The notes under the pieces are model-generated. The model saw nothing but the letters and a program-made list of their open reading frames with translations, was not told the origin of the DNA and searched no databases. From contig OY747713.1 in assembly GCA_963556495.2 (NCBI GenBank), positions 50,751,328 to 50,815,327 of the forward strand: a stretch of 64,000 nt of DNA. The letters run 5' to 3'. Numbering within the stretch: position 1 is the stretch's first letter; each line of letters begins with the position of its first letter. A program made the position numbers and the translations under genes. This document shows positions 30,576 to 42,762 of the stretch, one piece after another. Source of the DNA: Valencia hispanica (taxonomy: Eukaryota > Chordata > Actinopteri > Cyprinodontiformes > Valenciidae).

Positions 30576-33083
30576 GATTCGAAGTACGAACTCCACCGTG
30601 AAAGATGCAGAACGTTTCTTCACGCAATGATGCATGAAGAAGACATATTCGTGTCAGCCTTTTATTTTAATCAGCTAAATCAGATAAAACCATTTCTGCC
30701 AGAAACACAGTGCACACGTGAGTTGCTCTGTTGTTAACTGCCAGAATCATCATGGGAATATTTTTTCAAATTTTTTTTTTTTACGCTGGAATCCATTACA
30801 AATTTGGGACAATATCAGGCGAAGTTGGCATCGAAGCTCCGTTTGGAAAAAGGGGCCATTCCAACAATCAGAGACTTGCCTGCATTTGAAACGTTAAGGC
30901 TGTGTTTTTATTGCTCTGCTGTGTGTAACAAACAGCAGCTAACTGCTAATGTGGCTATTGTATGCTAGCGGGAGTAGTAGATATGGGTTAGATATGCTGA
31001 GGCGTTACATGCGATGTCAACCCCTCTCCTTCCTGCCACCTATCAACGCGTCCCTCATTTGCATTATTACAATGCCCGTCCACGACAACCAAAGTATCGC
31101 ATCAGATCTCAAGAGACAATAATGCCTTCAGAAATAAGGGTCAGAGGAGCTCTGTGTTTATTTTTTTTTCAACTTTTCTTTTTTAGAAGGGCCTGAAAGA
31201 CTATAATAGAGTGTGGGTATCCAAGATAATACTAGGTTATGACTCCTTTAAACTACACTCAGACACAGTTTAAAAGCTAGCTACAAGTCACTGGATAGTT
31301 ACGAGTTGTTTAGCTGTGGCTGGTTGAAAGACCTGATGTGTGTGTGGGGGCCTTTTGGACACCCGCCTGCTGACTGTCCATGGCTTTGCCCCCTCATGCA
31401 CAAAGAACTGAGAGATATTACTCCAACCATTGCACTGTATACAAGGGCGTCAGTTTGTTTTTAAAACTGCTGGGGACAATTATTGAATATTCATATAGCC
31501 TATAATTATTCAGCCGTTGGCTACATAGGCTATATGCGCAATAATAAAATGCGTTCCCTTTACACCCCTTGCCGTTCTGTGGGGGGAAACTTTAACAGTT
31601 CAGAGTCCTGCAATGGGGCGGGTTCCCGCGGGTAGAATATTCCAAAGCAATAAAAGAGAAATAATAAGGCCAATTATCCTATAATTTACATTAAATCAGG
31701 GATCCCGTTAATTTCTGTCTTTGACAGTATTTTAAACTTTGAAAAAATCTGAAACATATTAAATATTATTTAATTCTTCATTCATTTTAGTTAATATTCA
31801 CCCCGAACAATCTGAACAAAGAATCTCCATCACACATGGAGCAGATGAAAACATGTACTAAATATGAACGTTTTACCTGCAGTCTCACAACTTTCTCATG
31901 GTCTATAGACGTGAATTGTTCACCTGTTTGTGCATAAGGGAGGCTGAATCCGCTCCGGTCGCACACTTCAGACTGGAATAACAAGAGCCACCTCTTTTTC
32001 AACGGGGACTTTCCTTATTGCCTCAGCAGGAGGAAATAGCATTGCATTGAGTACGGTGTCCAGGTCTGAGATGATGACGCTCAGATGCTCTCATAAGAAT
32101 CTTTTTTGATTGATTCAGTTTCCTAAACTCTGTGCGTAAAGTTGAAAATGACTGTGCGTCTGCATCAAGTGGTCAGTGGCGTAAATTGTAAACTTTCAAA
32201 ATGAAAGACGTCTGTTAGTTTGGGTCCACAGGTGTTTCTGATTATTGTACTGACTGATGAATAGAGGTTGTGTCATAATAAAGTGACAGCAAAAGCTCAT
32301 CACACAAACACTCTTCAGATGATGTTCCTTTTTATCAATGCACTCACTACCTGATGGAGTAATGAAGTGGTTGAGCCGCCTGTCAGAAAGGGAACTTTTG
32401 TGTGATGTCCTGCTTCATTTTCTCACTCCTCATTCATTTCCTGCCGCACCGTAAGGAGCCCTGCTAACAACGGCCTTTACATTTTTCCTTTACAGTTTTA
32501 AAAAACCGATCAAAGACGGAAAATAACACAATCCCCAATTGATTGTAGGCCTAAATTATTACAATAAATCATGTCCCTTTTAGTTCTTTGAAACATTGTA
32601 CAGCTGATATTTATTTGATGCAGAGATCGCTGTGCAGAAACAAAATATTGTCCACAGTCACTGGCTTTATCTGCGCTCTCCGTTCCTGAATCGCAAATTT
32701 AGTCGCAGAAAAATCTCTCTGGCAGCGCAGGATGCCTGGATAGCGGGAACATTCTGCTGCCAGTGCAAAGTTGGGGGAATATTCTGGCATGCATTCTCCA
32801 CAAACACAATATATCAATACCATTCTCTTTGGGAGTTTTAAACAAACAAAAGTATTAAATTAATATTTTCTAACCTGCAGTAAAAAAACTTCAGCTAGAC
32901 CCATGAAATTTAATTGATGTATTTTTCCATCTTGAAACGGGTACCAGCGGCACTGCAAGACTCTGATCTGAAAGTGTTGGCATACGGACTAGTCCTTTAA
33001 AACCTTGATGTATCCACTGCTATGAATGCTGCAGCATCTGCGCAGAAAGAAACCATGACTGTATAAAAAAGTGCAATAGAGTT
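30576..33083. other. Long stretch with no recognised gene
   Basis: Only short frames, none with a recognisable domain. CAAGGGCGTCAGTTTG near 31444, followed by CTGGGGACA, resembles a hAT-type terminus, but no partner end was found. The rest is AT-rich, with no repeat structure visible by eye. Confidence 0.45.
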
Positions 33084-33289
33084 CAGTGGCGGCTGGTGAA
33101 AATTTTTCCTGGTGGGGCTGATGTTATTGATGTCCCGTATATTTCTTTGCCTAGTCCAGTATAAGAATTCAAATCAACAGTCAGACAATGATTACAATTA
33201 ATAATAATGATTTAATCTCCTCCTCAAAATCACCAGTTTCACAGATAAAGTAAATGAACAAATTTCCATTGTATAATACGCCATGCTGA

Positions 33290-33352
33290 AGCTGGGAAAC
33301 ATGGAAAACCTGTAGGATTGCAGCCCTCGAGGACCGGAGCTGGACACCCCTG
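33290..33352. mobile_element. Terminus of a hAT-type MITE
   Basis: CAGCCCTCGAGGACCGGAGCTGG with ACACCCCTG (split here) ends at 33352. Its reverse complement, CAGGGGTGTCCAGCTCCGG, is a very common non-autonomous hAT end in fish genomes as I recall. The other end was not identified, so this is a fragment. Confidence 0.55.
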
Positions 33353-34067
33353 GTTTAAGCACTACGTTACAACAACATACTTCCCAGGTTTATATGTACA
33401 TAATGTCAGATGTATGTGAGTCAAGTTAACTTGATGCTGAGGGGAACAAATGAAGAATGAAAAAAATAAAGATCTCAAGATAAAAAGTTTCAAGATAAAA
33501 AAAAAGAATTAAAGAAAATGTTTTCACTCTGACAGCAAAAAAAACAACAATATTTGAGATTAAAGAAAGGTTTTTGAGAGGTTTTTGCTTGGAAATATTT
33601 TTTTTAATTTGAAATAATTTTTTTATATATTCATTAACAAAATACTTTCTATAATAGCTTTTTTGGTCTCAATTATCACAATATTTTGCTATCAGTGTGA
33701 CTTTTTTTTCCTCTCAAATATATAATTTTTCCTTTCAAAATTGTTTTCCCTCTCAGATCGCTTTTTTTCTTACATTTATTAAAACAACATATCTAGCTCC
33801 ATAGATTTATTTGTATAGGAACTTTGCTCGTCTATCTTTCTGAGTGGCAAATTTTTCAATGACTGGTGTTGAAATCAGGGATGTCCCGTGTTAGTTTTTT
33901 TCTCTATGGAAAGCATAGCCAGAGCATTGAGGCGATCTTGTGCCATTGTGTTCCTGAGGAAAGTTTTCAGTCTTTTTAAAGTTGAAAAGCACCTCTCTGA
34001 TTCAGATGTTGTCATCGGTGTGGTGATGAGGATGTTGAGAAGACTTACAGTTTCAGTAAAGTCATTT

Positions 34068-34149
34068 CTGAAAATTGGTTACTGTATAAGATAGATACAT
34101 TCTGTATATATTTATTTATTTATTTATCTTACTCCATCCTTATTTTATT

Positions 34150-34192
<43 letters not shown>

Positions 34193-34893
34193 TTTATTTT
34201 TTTTGCCACTGGAAATGCTAATTTCCCTGAGGGAGTCATCCCAAAAAGATCAATAAAGTTAAGTCTAAGTCTAGGATATATAATCCCAGGACTGTATTAA
34301 ATCATAAGTCCCTGTATTTACGCATTTCAATTTCATCATAATGTTACAGATAAATTCATTGTTTTAACAAGATGAGAGATTAAACATTAAGGGCTAGATG
34401 AAGTCTATTCAAAGAGAATTAACCCTCTGATGCATGAATTATTTAAAAACAGCGCCACATTTTTCCACATTAAACATTTTACATCTGCAGATGCAGAGTG
34501 ATGCTTTTCTCTATTTTAAGCTTATTTGAACTTTTATTCAGTTTATTTTCATCTATAAAGCTATTTATAAAGTAATATGCTGTCATATTCATATGATATA
34601 TTCTATAAAAATACAGCTTATGATTTTCTTGTTATTTATCACTGAGGCAAACATGATAATTACAATGTATGTATCTATATAAAATTTTAAACTATATCTA
34701 TTTACTTTCCAGTGAGCCGTAGAGTGTTAGATGACGCACTGATTGTCAATGAAGTGAGAAATTTACAAACATACCAAATATATATCCATATCCATGCACA
34801 TATTAAAAAACAGCCTTAGTTTAAATAGACTTCCACTGTAGTGGAAAGGGTTAACACTTGGTAACACTGTGCATACATGCATAGCTTGCATAC
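34068..34893 (-). other. Predicted intron of the hAT transposase
   Basis: On the minus strand the coding frame ends at ATCAG followed by GTATGC (donor, intron from 34893) and resumes after TTTTCAG (acceptor, exon from 34067). Joining the two exons keeps frame exactly and gives QAIRNDFTETVSLLN across the junction. The intron carries a LINE-type tail and a TA microsatellite, which accounts for part of its length. Confidence 0.7.
34095..34275 (+). repeat. CR1/Rex1-type LINE tail with TA microsatellite
   Basis: A (TA)n run at about 34149-34185 precedes TTTGCCACTGGAAATGCTAA, CCCTGAGGGAGTCATCCC and AATAAAGTTAAGTCTAAGTCT. The last words recur at 61088-61142 and resemble 3' termini of Rex1-type LINEs. 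It has no coding sequence and sits within the hAT intron. Confidence 0.6.
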
Positions 34894-36800
34894 CTGATAG
34901 CCTGCATGTTGTCAATGAATCTCTGGATGATTCCTGAGATGTAGACAGAATCGATGTTCCTTTTCTGCAGCTGGTTATACAGCATGTCCACCTGTGGCAT
35001 AATTTTGTGGAAGAGGGCCGGGAAAAAACATAAAGCATCATCTTCCAGCATTCTCACATAGCCGCCAGCCTCTCTCTTCGTGGGGCCGTCAAATTCAGCT
35101 CTGTCCCGGATGGTCTCAAAACACTTCAACAGATCCGCCTTGTGTTCATACACTGTGTTAACAGCGCGAATGTTGAAGTTCCAGCGCATTGCCGATGCAC
35201 TTGGAAGTCGATGCGCCATCACCTCATCAAGCACTGCTGTTCTCTTGCTTGACTTGGAAAAAAACTAAGAAAATCCCCCTATATCAGAAAAAAACTGACT
35301 GATCTGTGGGATGTTGCATTACAAGGTTTAACTGGTGGGCATAACAGTGAACATAGTAAGCATTTCCATAGTTGCCCTGGACCTTACGCTGAACTCCTCC
35401 AGTGGCTCCCCTCATCACTGATGCCTCATCATAGGCCTGAGCGATCAGCTTCTTTTCTTGTCCCTCGGGAAGGATGGTGCGCAGCCTTTCCAATAAGGCA
35501 CCAGCAAATGCATCCGCGTTGGCAACGGAGAGCTTAATAAACTCAAAAAACCGCTCCTGGACATTATGGGGGCTGACAATGTATCTTAGAACCAGGACTG
35601 ACTGACAGTGTGTGGAAATGTCAGTAGTTTCATCAGCTTGGATGGCTAAAAAGTCAGCTGTTTTTACTTCATCCAAGATTTTTTCTCTCAGAACTGCCAG
35701 CATACAGTCCAGTAACTCATTTTGTACCGTCTTTGATGTGCCTCTAAAAACAGTTGCATTTTCAAGGTGATCGTTCAAATACTGGTCAATGGAGGCCATC
35801 AAGTCGACTAAACCTCTGAAAATGCCGGGGTTTTCACAACTGTCCCTTTCATCATGTCCCCGCAATGCAAGTTCAAAAGCACCATAAAACTTAATACAGT
35901 CAATGAGTTTAGATAAAATATGACGATTCTTATCAACCTCTTCATTGTGCCTTCTTACCACAACGCGGTGTCCTTCATCCAGCTGCGCTGCTATGCTAAT
36001 ATTTCCTAGCACGGCTAGCTTGATGCAATTTTCCATATGAACTTTTTTTTCTCCTTTGACTGCTGGTTAATGATAAGGTCAGGCTTGTCGGGTCCCAACT
36101 CCTTAACCAGGATTTTCTCCTCCATTGGTCTCCTTGTAAATGGGTATATAAATAAGGATCTCACCGAATTTGGTGGAAACTGCTCTTCGCCATAGACTGT
36201 ATCCGTATCGCTCGTTAAGTTCGCCATCATTACTCTTGACTGACCGCGAAAGCCTCAAAAGAAAAAAACCCTTAAATCTTGCGTTTTCCAGTAAAAACTG
36301 ATTGGTGGGGGTCACTCCAGTCCATGCTCCAGCCGCTGGAACTCTGCTGGGAGTCTGCTGGCAGCTGAATGGCAGCCAGTAGGGATGGGAAATTCGAGTT
36401 GGCTACTACTGTAATATCCACATATAACCCCCCCACTCCCCACCCCACAGACATTCATCAGGATCCTCCGCTATATTTATTGCTGTGTGAAAGCAGCCGA
36501 AAGGCAAAGTTCCAAAAAAGTGGTGTGTTTGAAAACACAACTCCGGTTAAAGACCAGATGGAATTGTCCGCAAATATTCCAGAACTTCTGTCTGAAAACG
36601 GTTTAACCAAATGTAACTTTTCCTTAAAGGGAATAAAAGGAGGAGGTGGGCGGACGGATGAGCTGCTGCTGAGATCTCGCGAGAGCTGTGTCTATGTAAT
36701 ATGGCGGTAAACTGGTAAAACAAACAAACAAACTCGGGTTAAAACAAACCATAACATTTGAGCCAAATTTAGCAAACATTTAATAATAATAACCCTTATT

Positions 36801-37676
36801 TTGTATTTCTCCATAAACAAACTGGACGAGGAAACCTTGCACAGCCTGGAAAGCTACTTGGACGAGTGCTTTGACAACATTGTTATGGGCAAGCCACAGA
36901 AATCCACCTCTGCTATGCCGACAAGCACACCATCACAGAAACGCACTCGTTCTGATGCCAGGACCTCCACCATCTCTCCAGAAAAAAGCTACAGCGATGT
37001 CCTGGACTCAATAGATAAGAAGCTAACCAGCCTAGACGCCCGTCTGGCCCTGGTTGAGGTTCTCCATAAAGAATTTCAAGCTCTAAGGGAATCCCTGGAG
37101 TTCAGCCAACAACAGATAGCATCGCTCACTGCAGAAAACCAAACGCTTAGGGAGAGTGTAAAGAAACTCACCGAGGGGATGACGCAGCTGTCCGGAGAAA
37201 GTAAGAGGATGAAAGAAACTATCTTGGATATACAGGCCAGGGGAATGCGGGACAATCTTGTGTTTTCCGGGATCCCAGAACAGGCTGAGGACGACGCTTA
37301 ATCCACCGTCCAAGATTTTCTCCAACATCAGTTAAAGCTCCCAAGCGACACGGTAAAAAACATAACTTTTCACCGCGTGCACCGGCTCGGAGGTAAGAAG
37401 CCCAACAACAGCCGGCCACGACCTATTGTTGCTAAATTCGAGCATTACAAGCAAAAAGAGCAGGTCAGAGGCCAGGGCAGAGAGCTGCGGGGAACGAATT
37501 AAAGCGTTAATGATCAATATCCGAAGGAAATCCTGGATAGAAGGCGCGTTTTGTTCCCAATCAGAAAGAAATATATCAGTGAAGGCACCAGAGCTACAGT
37601 AGCGGTAGATAAACTGTATGTTAATGGGCAGCTTGTTCAGGGACCCCCAGCTTACTCCTTGGCTTTATTAGTCATG
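36801..37676 (+). pseudogene. L1-C ORF1 (coiled coil and RRM)
   Basis: An open stretch to 37301 contains a Ser/Thr-rich N-terminus, KSYSDVLDSIDKKLTSLDAR and a long coiled coil (about 37020-37240, with QQQIASLTAENQTLRESVKK). The RRM entry follows (ILDIQARGMRDNLVFSGIPE). After a stop at 37299 the same frame continues with FHRVHRLGGKK, RPIVAKFEHYKQKEQV and a C-terminal KYISEGTRATVAVDKLYVNG. The frame opening at 36801 uses no ATG; the first in-frame Met is at about 36886. Two stops in all, so it is inactive. Confidence 0.8.
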
Positions 37677-38085
37677 TAACACTGGTCAGATAAGAGTTGT
37701 TTTATCAGTCAACTATAATGTAATGTTAGCACAGCTCTGTAAAGTTGTTTACATTACTCAATGTGGGCGGGGCCAGGGCTAAGCACTGGGATACTGGCTC
37801 TTTTTTCTTTTCTCATCTTCACATGTCTATCACCAAATGTCTTTGTCACTCCTTTTTCCTTCTTTTATCACTCACACACACACACACATAATTTTTTCAT
37901 AATATAACTATTTCTTTCTCTCTCACCCTCACCCTTCACACCTTCACAACTTTCTTCTATTTCTCTCTTTCTTATATCTCGGCTTTTGGATTTTCAATCA
38001 GGCAACCCCAAACACAAACTAATAATACACCTGTGTTTATCTGTTTCTATGGTGATATGGACTTTAAAACCTTTATCTCAAAACT

Positions 38086-39268
38086 ATGACTACTCTAAGG
38101 TTTGTCACGTGGAATGTTCAAGGAGCTGGCACCAGAGAGAAAAGAGTTAAGATTTTTAACCAGCTTAAAAGATTGAAGGCAGATGTCTTATTACAAGAAA
38201 CCCATAAATCTACCTCAGCTGCAGATGATCTTAAATCCCCTGAGTTACCTAATGTGTTTTCTGCATGCTATAACTCTAGACAAAGGGGAGTAGCAATATT
38301 AATAAATAAAAATGTTAATTTTACAGTAATAGATACAGTTACAGATCCAGAGGGTAGATTTATTATAGTAAAACTATCTATACATAACCAAAAGTTATGT
38401 ATTGTCAGTATATATGGTCCAAATGTTGATGACCCCTCATTCTTTCATTCCTTCTTCTCGGTGCTCCTTGAACACATGGATTGCTCACTTCTTCTTGGGG
38501 GTGACCTCAACTTTGGTTTAAAGGAAGAAATAGACAGGCTCAGCACAGCAGGGACTCAGGACAGCTGGAAATCTATAGATATACTCAAACAGTACATGAG
38601 TGATTATGGACTTTGCGATGCATGGCGATCTCTTTACCCCAATGACAAAAAATATACTTTCTTCTCAAATGTCCACCATTCATATTCTCGACTGGATTAT
38701 TTGTTAGTCAGCAGCTCACTGTTGACTGACATTTCAGACACTGAGATACACCCTATAGCTGTTAGTGATCATGCTCCTGTTTCTCTAACTTTAGTAAATA
38801 AAACAGAAACACCTCAAAGCAAAAATTGGAGATTTAATATATCCTTATTTAAGTATAAAGAATTTATTAAATATTTCGTAAAAGAGTGGGCCTCATATTT
38901 GGAATATAACGACCTCCCTGGTACGTCGCCATCCATTCTTTGGGAGGCAGGAAAAGCTGTGATTAGAGGTAAAATAATCTCATTCTCATCAAATAAAAAA
39001 AATGGGAAAAAAAACGTATTCAGGAATTAGAAGAAACTATTAATTCATTAGAAGCTTCTCTAGATGAGGAGAGACTAGGCAAAATCCGTAAAGCAAAGCT
39101 AGAATTAAATCAAATTATTAATAAACAGACCCAGTTCTTAATTCAAAGACTTAGAATAGAAAACTTTGAACAGGGTAATAAATCAGGTAGATTTTTGGCT
39201 AACCAGCTTAAAATTAATAAAGAAAAAACAACTATATCTGCTATTAAAGATCAGACCGGGAATACAGT
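38086..39268 (+). pseudogene. L1-C ORF2, endonuclease and RT start (left of the LTR)
   Basis: 38086 is an ATG. The APE endonuclease is complete to about residue 240: FVTWNVQGAG (Asn), LLQETH (Glu), SRQRGVAILI, VSIYGPN, LLGGDLNFG (Asp, Asn), SRLDYLLVS and AVSDHAPV (Asp-His). All catalytic positions I can align are kept. A frame change near 39028 (run of A) leads to a basic linker with LEETINSLEASLDEERLG-like text and KTTISAIKDQTGN, which stops at the LTR. It continues at 40659. Confidence 0.86.
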
Positions 39269-39287
39269 TGTTGAGGCTATGGCCTTT

Positions 39288-39380
39288 ACTGAACGAACTG
39301 GATCTCCCAGCATCCTTCCACTGAACGAACTGGATCTCCCAGCATCCTTCCACTGAACGAACTGCATCTCCCAGCACCCA
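39288..39380 (+). repeat. 32-bp tandem repeat in the LTR U3 region, 2.9 copies
   Basis: Units start at 39288, 39320 and 39352 with ACTGAACGAACTGGATCTCC. The first two are identical and the third has G to C at one position and diverges at its end. Direct repeats in this place act as enhancers in many LTRs, but that role is inferred. Confidence 0.92.
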
Positions 39381-39423
39381 TTGCGCTGCCCTCGACCCAT
39401 TCTCATTGGTCTGTGGCCAGTGA

Positions 39424-39446
39424 TGACATCACAGAGTTGATAAAAG
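39424..39446 (+). promoter_or_regulatory. CRE-like site and TATA-like box of the LTR
   Basis: TGACATCA (39424-39431; one base from the CRE consensus) is followed 7 bp later by GATAAAAG (39439-39446). Both lie just downstream of the 32-bp repeats, the usual order of U3 enhancer and core promoter. Confidence 0.5.
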
Positions 39447-40658
39447 CAGCGCAAATATTGAAATCAGCGTCTCTTTTGGTCCCCAAGCGGTGCCTGTGAG
39501 GAGACGCTTTAATCCACTGCTAGCATTTTCCCTATTTCCGTTCAAACCTGGTGGACCAGGAAGAACTTCCCTTTTATACTTTGAAGTGAATCGGCCGATC
39601 AAACAGACTCCCCGTCAGCGTAACCAGGGAGTCAGCTGGCCATCTGAGCTCGATTGAAAACAGGCCTGAGTCCCTCAGCGCCTAAAAGTCGGACGTCCGC
39701 TTTTCCGACCTCGGTTTTGCGCAAACCGCTCCTTTAAACTGGACACTTTCTACGTTCTTCGTCGTGGACTGTGGAGAGCTGCTCCCACCAAGTAGGATTA
39801 AACTGTTTTATATCTCTCGGTCTGGGTAGAGGAGAAGGTATTGACGGTTAATATCCGTTTTCTTTTGGTTAAAATAAGTCTGTCAACTTGTTAACCACTG
39901 TTATTCTTGGTCGTCTGTCGCTGTACACCGACCCATGCTTTTTCTGTTTTATTATTTGACTTTGGTTGCAACCAGAAGCAGTATATTATATTGTATTATT
40001 TCCTTGTTTGTTTATTGTCCGCTGCGGTCGGCGCGTGTCTGTTTAGACAGGTCGCGTGGACTCAGTAGATCTCCTTTCTTCGTCGCCCCCGTTTCCTTTG
40101 CCCAAGCCACCATTGCTAATGAAACTAGCCTTTGTTGAATCGCCACGCGGTCTTCCTTTGTCTTTCTTTGTGAAGCGATCGCGCCAATTGATAAGGCTTG
40201 AGTTATTTATCGCATTGAGGGGGTGAGCTGAACACCCCCCCCCCCCCATTCGCTCGCTGTCTCCCACACACACACACACACACGCCCCTTCCCTCAACGT
40301 TAACTTTGTTCTATTTTTGCATGCGTTAGAATAGATGGAAATTATGAATGAAATGTAATCTGTAAGGTGACCTATTTCATTAATAAATTCCCTTAAGTAA
40401 CGAGAAGTTTCCTGTGCTATTTCAGTGTGTGCTGTGAAGTTTGTTTTAACCCCGCGGACGAACTCTATGCCTTTTAAGAGAGACTGACAGTTTGGTTTAA
40501 TTAAAATGATCTCATTTATGAGATTGGTGCCCCGAAATCTTTAATAAACAGGTTAAACTCGAACGTCATCAATAATTATATTAATATTAAATTATTGATT
40601 ATAATTATTGATGCTCAGAAAACCAGACAACAAATATTTATTATTAATAGTTACAACA

Positions 40659-42762
40659 CAGTATATGATCCTGGAAGAATAAACAACACATTTAAAGAAT
40701 TTTACACGGCTTTATACTCACCAGAGATAAATCCATCAGATCATGAAATTGAAAAATTTTTGGATAACATAACACTACCTAAATTATCTGAAAGTCAAGC
40801 GATGGCCCTGATTTCACCACTAACAGCTGCTGAACTCCAGGAGGCCCTCCAAGGCATGCCCAATAAAAAGGCTCCAGGCCCAGATGGATTTCCAGCAGAG
40901 TTCTATAAAGAATTCTGGAATATTATGGCACCAACATTCCACAAAATGCTGCAGGAAACCAAGGAAAATGGCAGACTCCCACCAAATATGAATTCTGCCT
41001 ACATTAGTCTTCTACTAAAATCAGGTAAAGACCCTTTGTTTCCCACCAGCTATCGTCCCATATCCCTTATTAATGTTAATCTGCAAAGCCCTCGCAAAAA
41101 GGATAGAGAAAGTAACCCCTCTTATAATACATCCTGATCAAACTGGTTTTATTAAAGGGAGACATTCATCCCCAAATTCACGTAGATTAATAGATTTAAT
41201 AGATTTTTCTTACTGTAAAAACATTAAAACTAATATGTTATCTTTAGATGCAGAAAAAGCATTTGATAGAGTTAAATGGAAATTCTTATTTGTAACCTTA
41301 CATAAATTTGGCTTTGGAAATTCTTTTATAAACTGGTTGAAAATATTATACAGTTCACCAACAGCATGTATCAGGACTAATAACCAAACATCATCTAGGT
41401 TTTATCTTCAGAGAGGTACCAGGCAGGGATGTCCTTTCTCTCCCTCCCTGTTCGCTATTTTTATTGAACCATCAGTCTTTATGCAGATGATGTATTACTT
41501 TTTCTCCAGCATTCACAAACCTGTTTCTCTCAGGTAATCGGGTTGATAAACTCTTACTCAAATGTTTCAGATTATTCTATAAATTGGTTAAAATCTACAG
41601 TTCTTCCAATCAATTGTTCTGTCCAGAATCCAACTAATACACAACTGCAGTCAGGGAATATTACCTATTTAGGTATCAATGTCTCACCAAGACTGGCAGA
41701 TTTAATAACGTTAAACTACATCCCACTTTTAAAAAAAGTGGAAGATGATCTTGCCAGATGGAAATCTCTACCCATATCACTTATGGGAAGGGTTGCTTCA
41801 ATAAAAATGATGGTTTTGCCCAGAATCAACTACTTATTCTCAATGATCTCAAGTAAACCATCACTAGACTGGTTTAGATCTCTGGACTCCTCTATCTCTA
41901 AATTTCTTTGGAAAGATAAACCCCCACGTATCAGCTTAAAAACACTGCAGAAGACCAAAGAAAAAGGAGGTCTAGATCTACCAAACTTCCATCATTATTT
42001 CTTAGCCAACAGGCTACAATACATCTCAAGATGGTTAAAACATAGCTACCTAGACGAGTCCTGGATAGACGTAGAACAGACACTATGTAATAAGATAAAA
42101 CTTTCAGACCTACCATTTATTAGCTCAAATATAACACAATATGAATGCTTTAAAAGCATAAATATCAGCTCCTCTCTGACAGCATGGTGGAAGTTTCTAA
42201 AAATGACAGAGTCCACAATAATCCCATGCAGACGTACACCCATCTGGAATAACCCCGACATTTTGCAAAAAAAATTTATGATAAGTTTTCCAGTCTGGAG
42301 GTGCAATGGAATTGAATACCTGGAACATATATTTGAAGGAACAGACTTTATCCCATTTAATACATTAATTACACAATATGGAATTGATAAAAACAAATTC
42401 TTAGAATATCCACAAATTAAATCTATTATTAAAGGTAAATTTAGGCTTGGTACAGCTGAATTACAAATTCCAGCAAGAGTTTTAGATTTTCTTAATCTCA
42501 ACCCCCCCAAATTGCTGTCTAAAATATACAAAACTTTATCTACATTAGATGAATCAATAGCCATCCCTATTTCAAAATGGGAGGTGGATTTATCAGCCAG
42601 CTTTGACCAAAACGTCTGGTCTCAGATATGTTTAAGAACCTTTAAAATAACAAAAAATCCTCATTTGCAATGAATACAATACAAAATCCTTCATAGAGTA
42701 CACTATACAGGTCAACGAATGTTTAGGATGGGTTTTACATCGTCTAATACCTGCTTACAATG
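40659..42762 (+). pseudogene. L1-C ORF2, reverse transcriptase (right of the LTR)
   Basis: It resumes with YDPGRINNTFKEFY. RT fingers follow: KKAPGPDGFPAEFYKEFW, SGKDPLFPTSYRPISLIN, then after a shift DQTGFIKGRH, LSLDAEKAFDRVKW (motif A) and RQGCPFSP. After IEP about 60-70 bp are lost, and ISLYADDVLLFLQ (motif C) follows in another frame. The C-terminal part (41543-42673) is open with YLGINVSP, LMGRVASIKMMVLPRINYLF and GGLDLPNF. It reaches KILHRVHYT and CLQC near 42760, where homology to L1 stops. Catalytic Asps of motifs A and C are present, but the frame is broken at least three times. Confidence 0.87.

Larger units (their letters stand above)
33084..36230 (-). mobile_element. hAT-type DNA transposon with an intron-bearing transposase gene
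   Basis: The left terminus CAGTGGCGGCTGGTGAAAATTTTT at 33084 (given as a motif) is of a kind I associate with fish hAT elements. The coding parts lie on the minus strand: N-terminal piece 36230-36015, main piece 36036-35284, 35234-34894 and a C-terminal exon 34067-33807. The right terminus was not found; CCAGCCGC at about 36329 is the only hint. Secondary insertions sit inside: a LINE-type tail with a TA microsatellite in the intron and a MITE end at 33290-33352. Confidence 0.75.
33807..36230 (-). pseudogene. hAT transposase (DUF4371-like, ZMYM/FAM200-type)
   Basis: The main part contains NCIKLAVLGNISIAAQL, then AIQADETTDIS with the first catalytic acidic motif, SVLVLRYI and AHQLNLVMQ. The next piece has LDEVMAHRLPSASAMRWNF (the RW motif of hAT enzymes). 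The C-terminal exon contains LITTPMTTSESERCFSTLKR and IPDFNTSVIEKFA, the hAT dimerisation region, ending KFLYK at a TAA at 33807-33809. The N-terminal piece has ELGPDKPDLIINQQSK, but the TTF-type zinc finger expected next is missing. A frameshift near 35283 and a TAG near 35266 disable it. An intron is predicted at 34068-34893. Confidence 0.82.
39265..40662 (+). mobile_element. Solo LTR with 4-bp target duplication
   Basis: The LTR is 39269-40658 (1390 bp), begins TGTTG and ends CAACA, and is flanked on both sides by CAGT (39265-39268 and 40659-40662). Removing it with one CAGT restores the L1-C frame: AATACAGT joined to ATATGATCC gives GNTVYDP. Inside are a 32-bp direct repeat, a CRE-like site, a TATA-like box, a poly-C run (about 40233-40247), a CA repeat and AATAAA signals at 40382 and 40543. 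The 4-bp duplication fits retroviral or gypsy integration. It is a recombination product and has no coding capacity. Confidence 0.9.

Noticed and set aside
31444..32180. Possible hAT element starting CAAGGGCGTCAGTTTG
   Set aside because: No matching opposite terminus, no transposase and no duplication. A single motif from memory is not enough.
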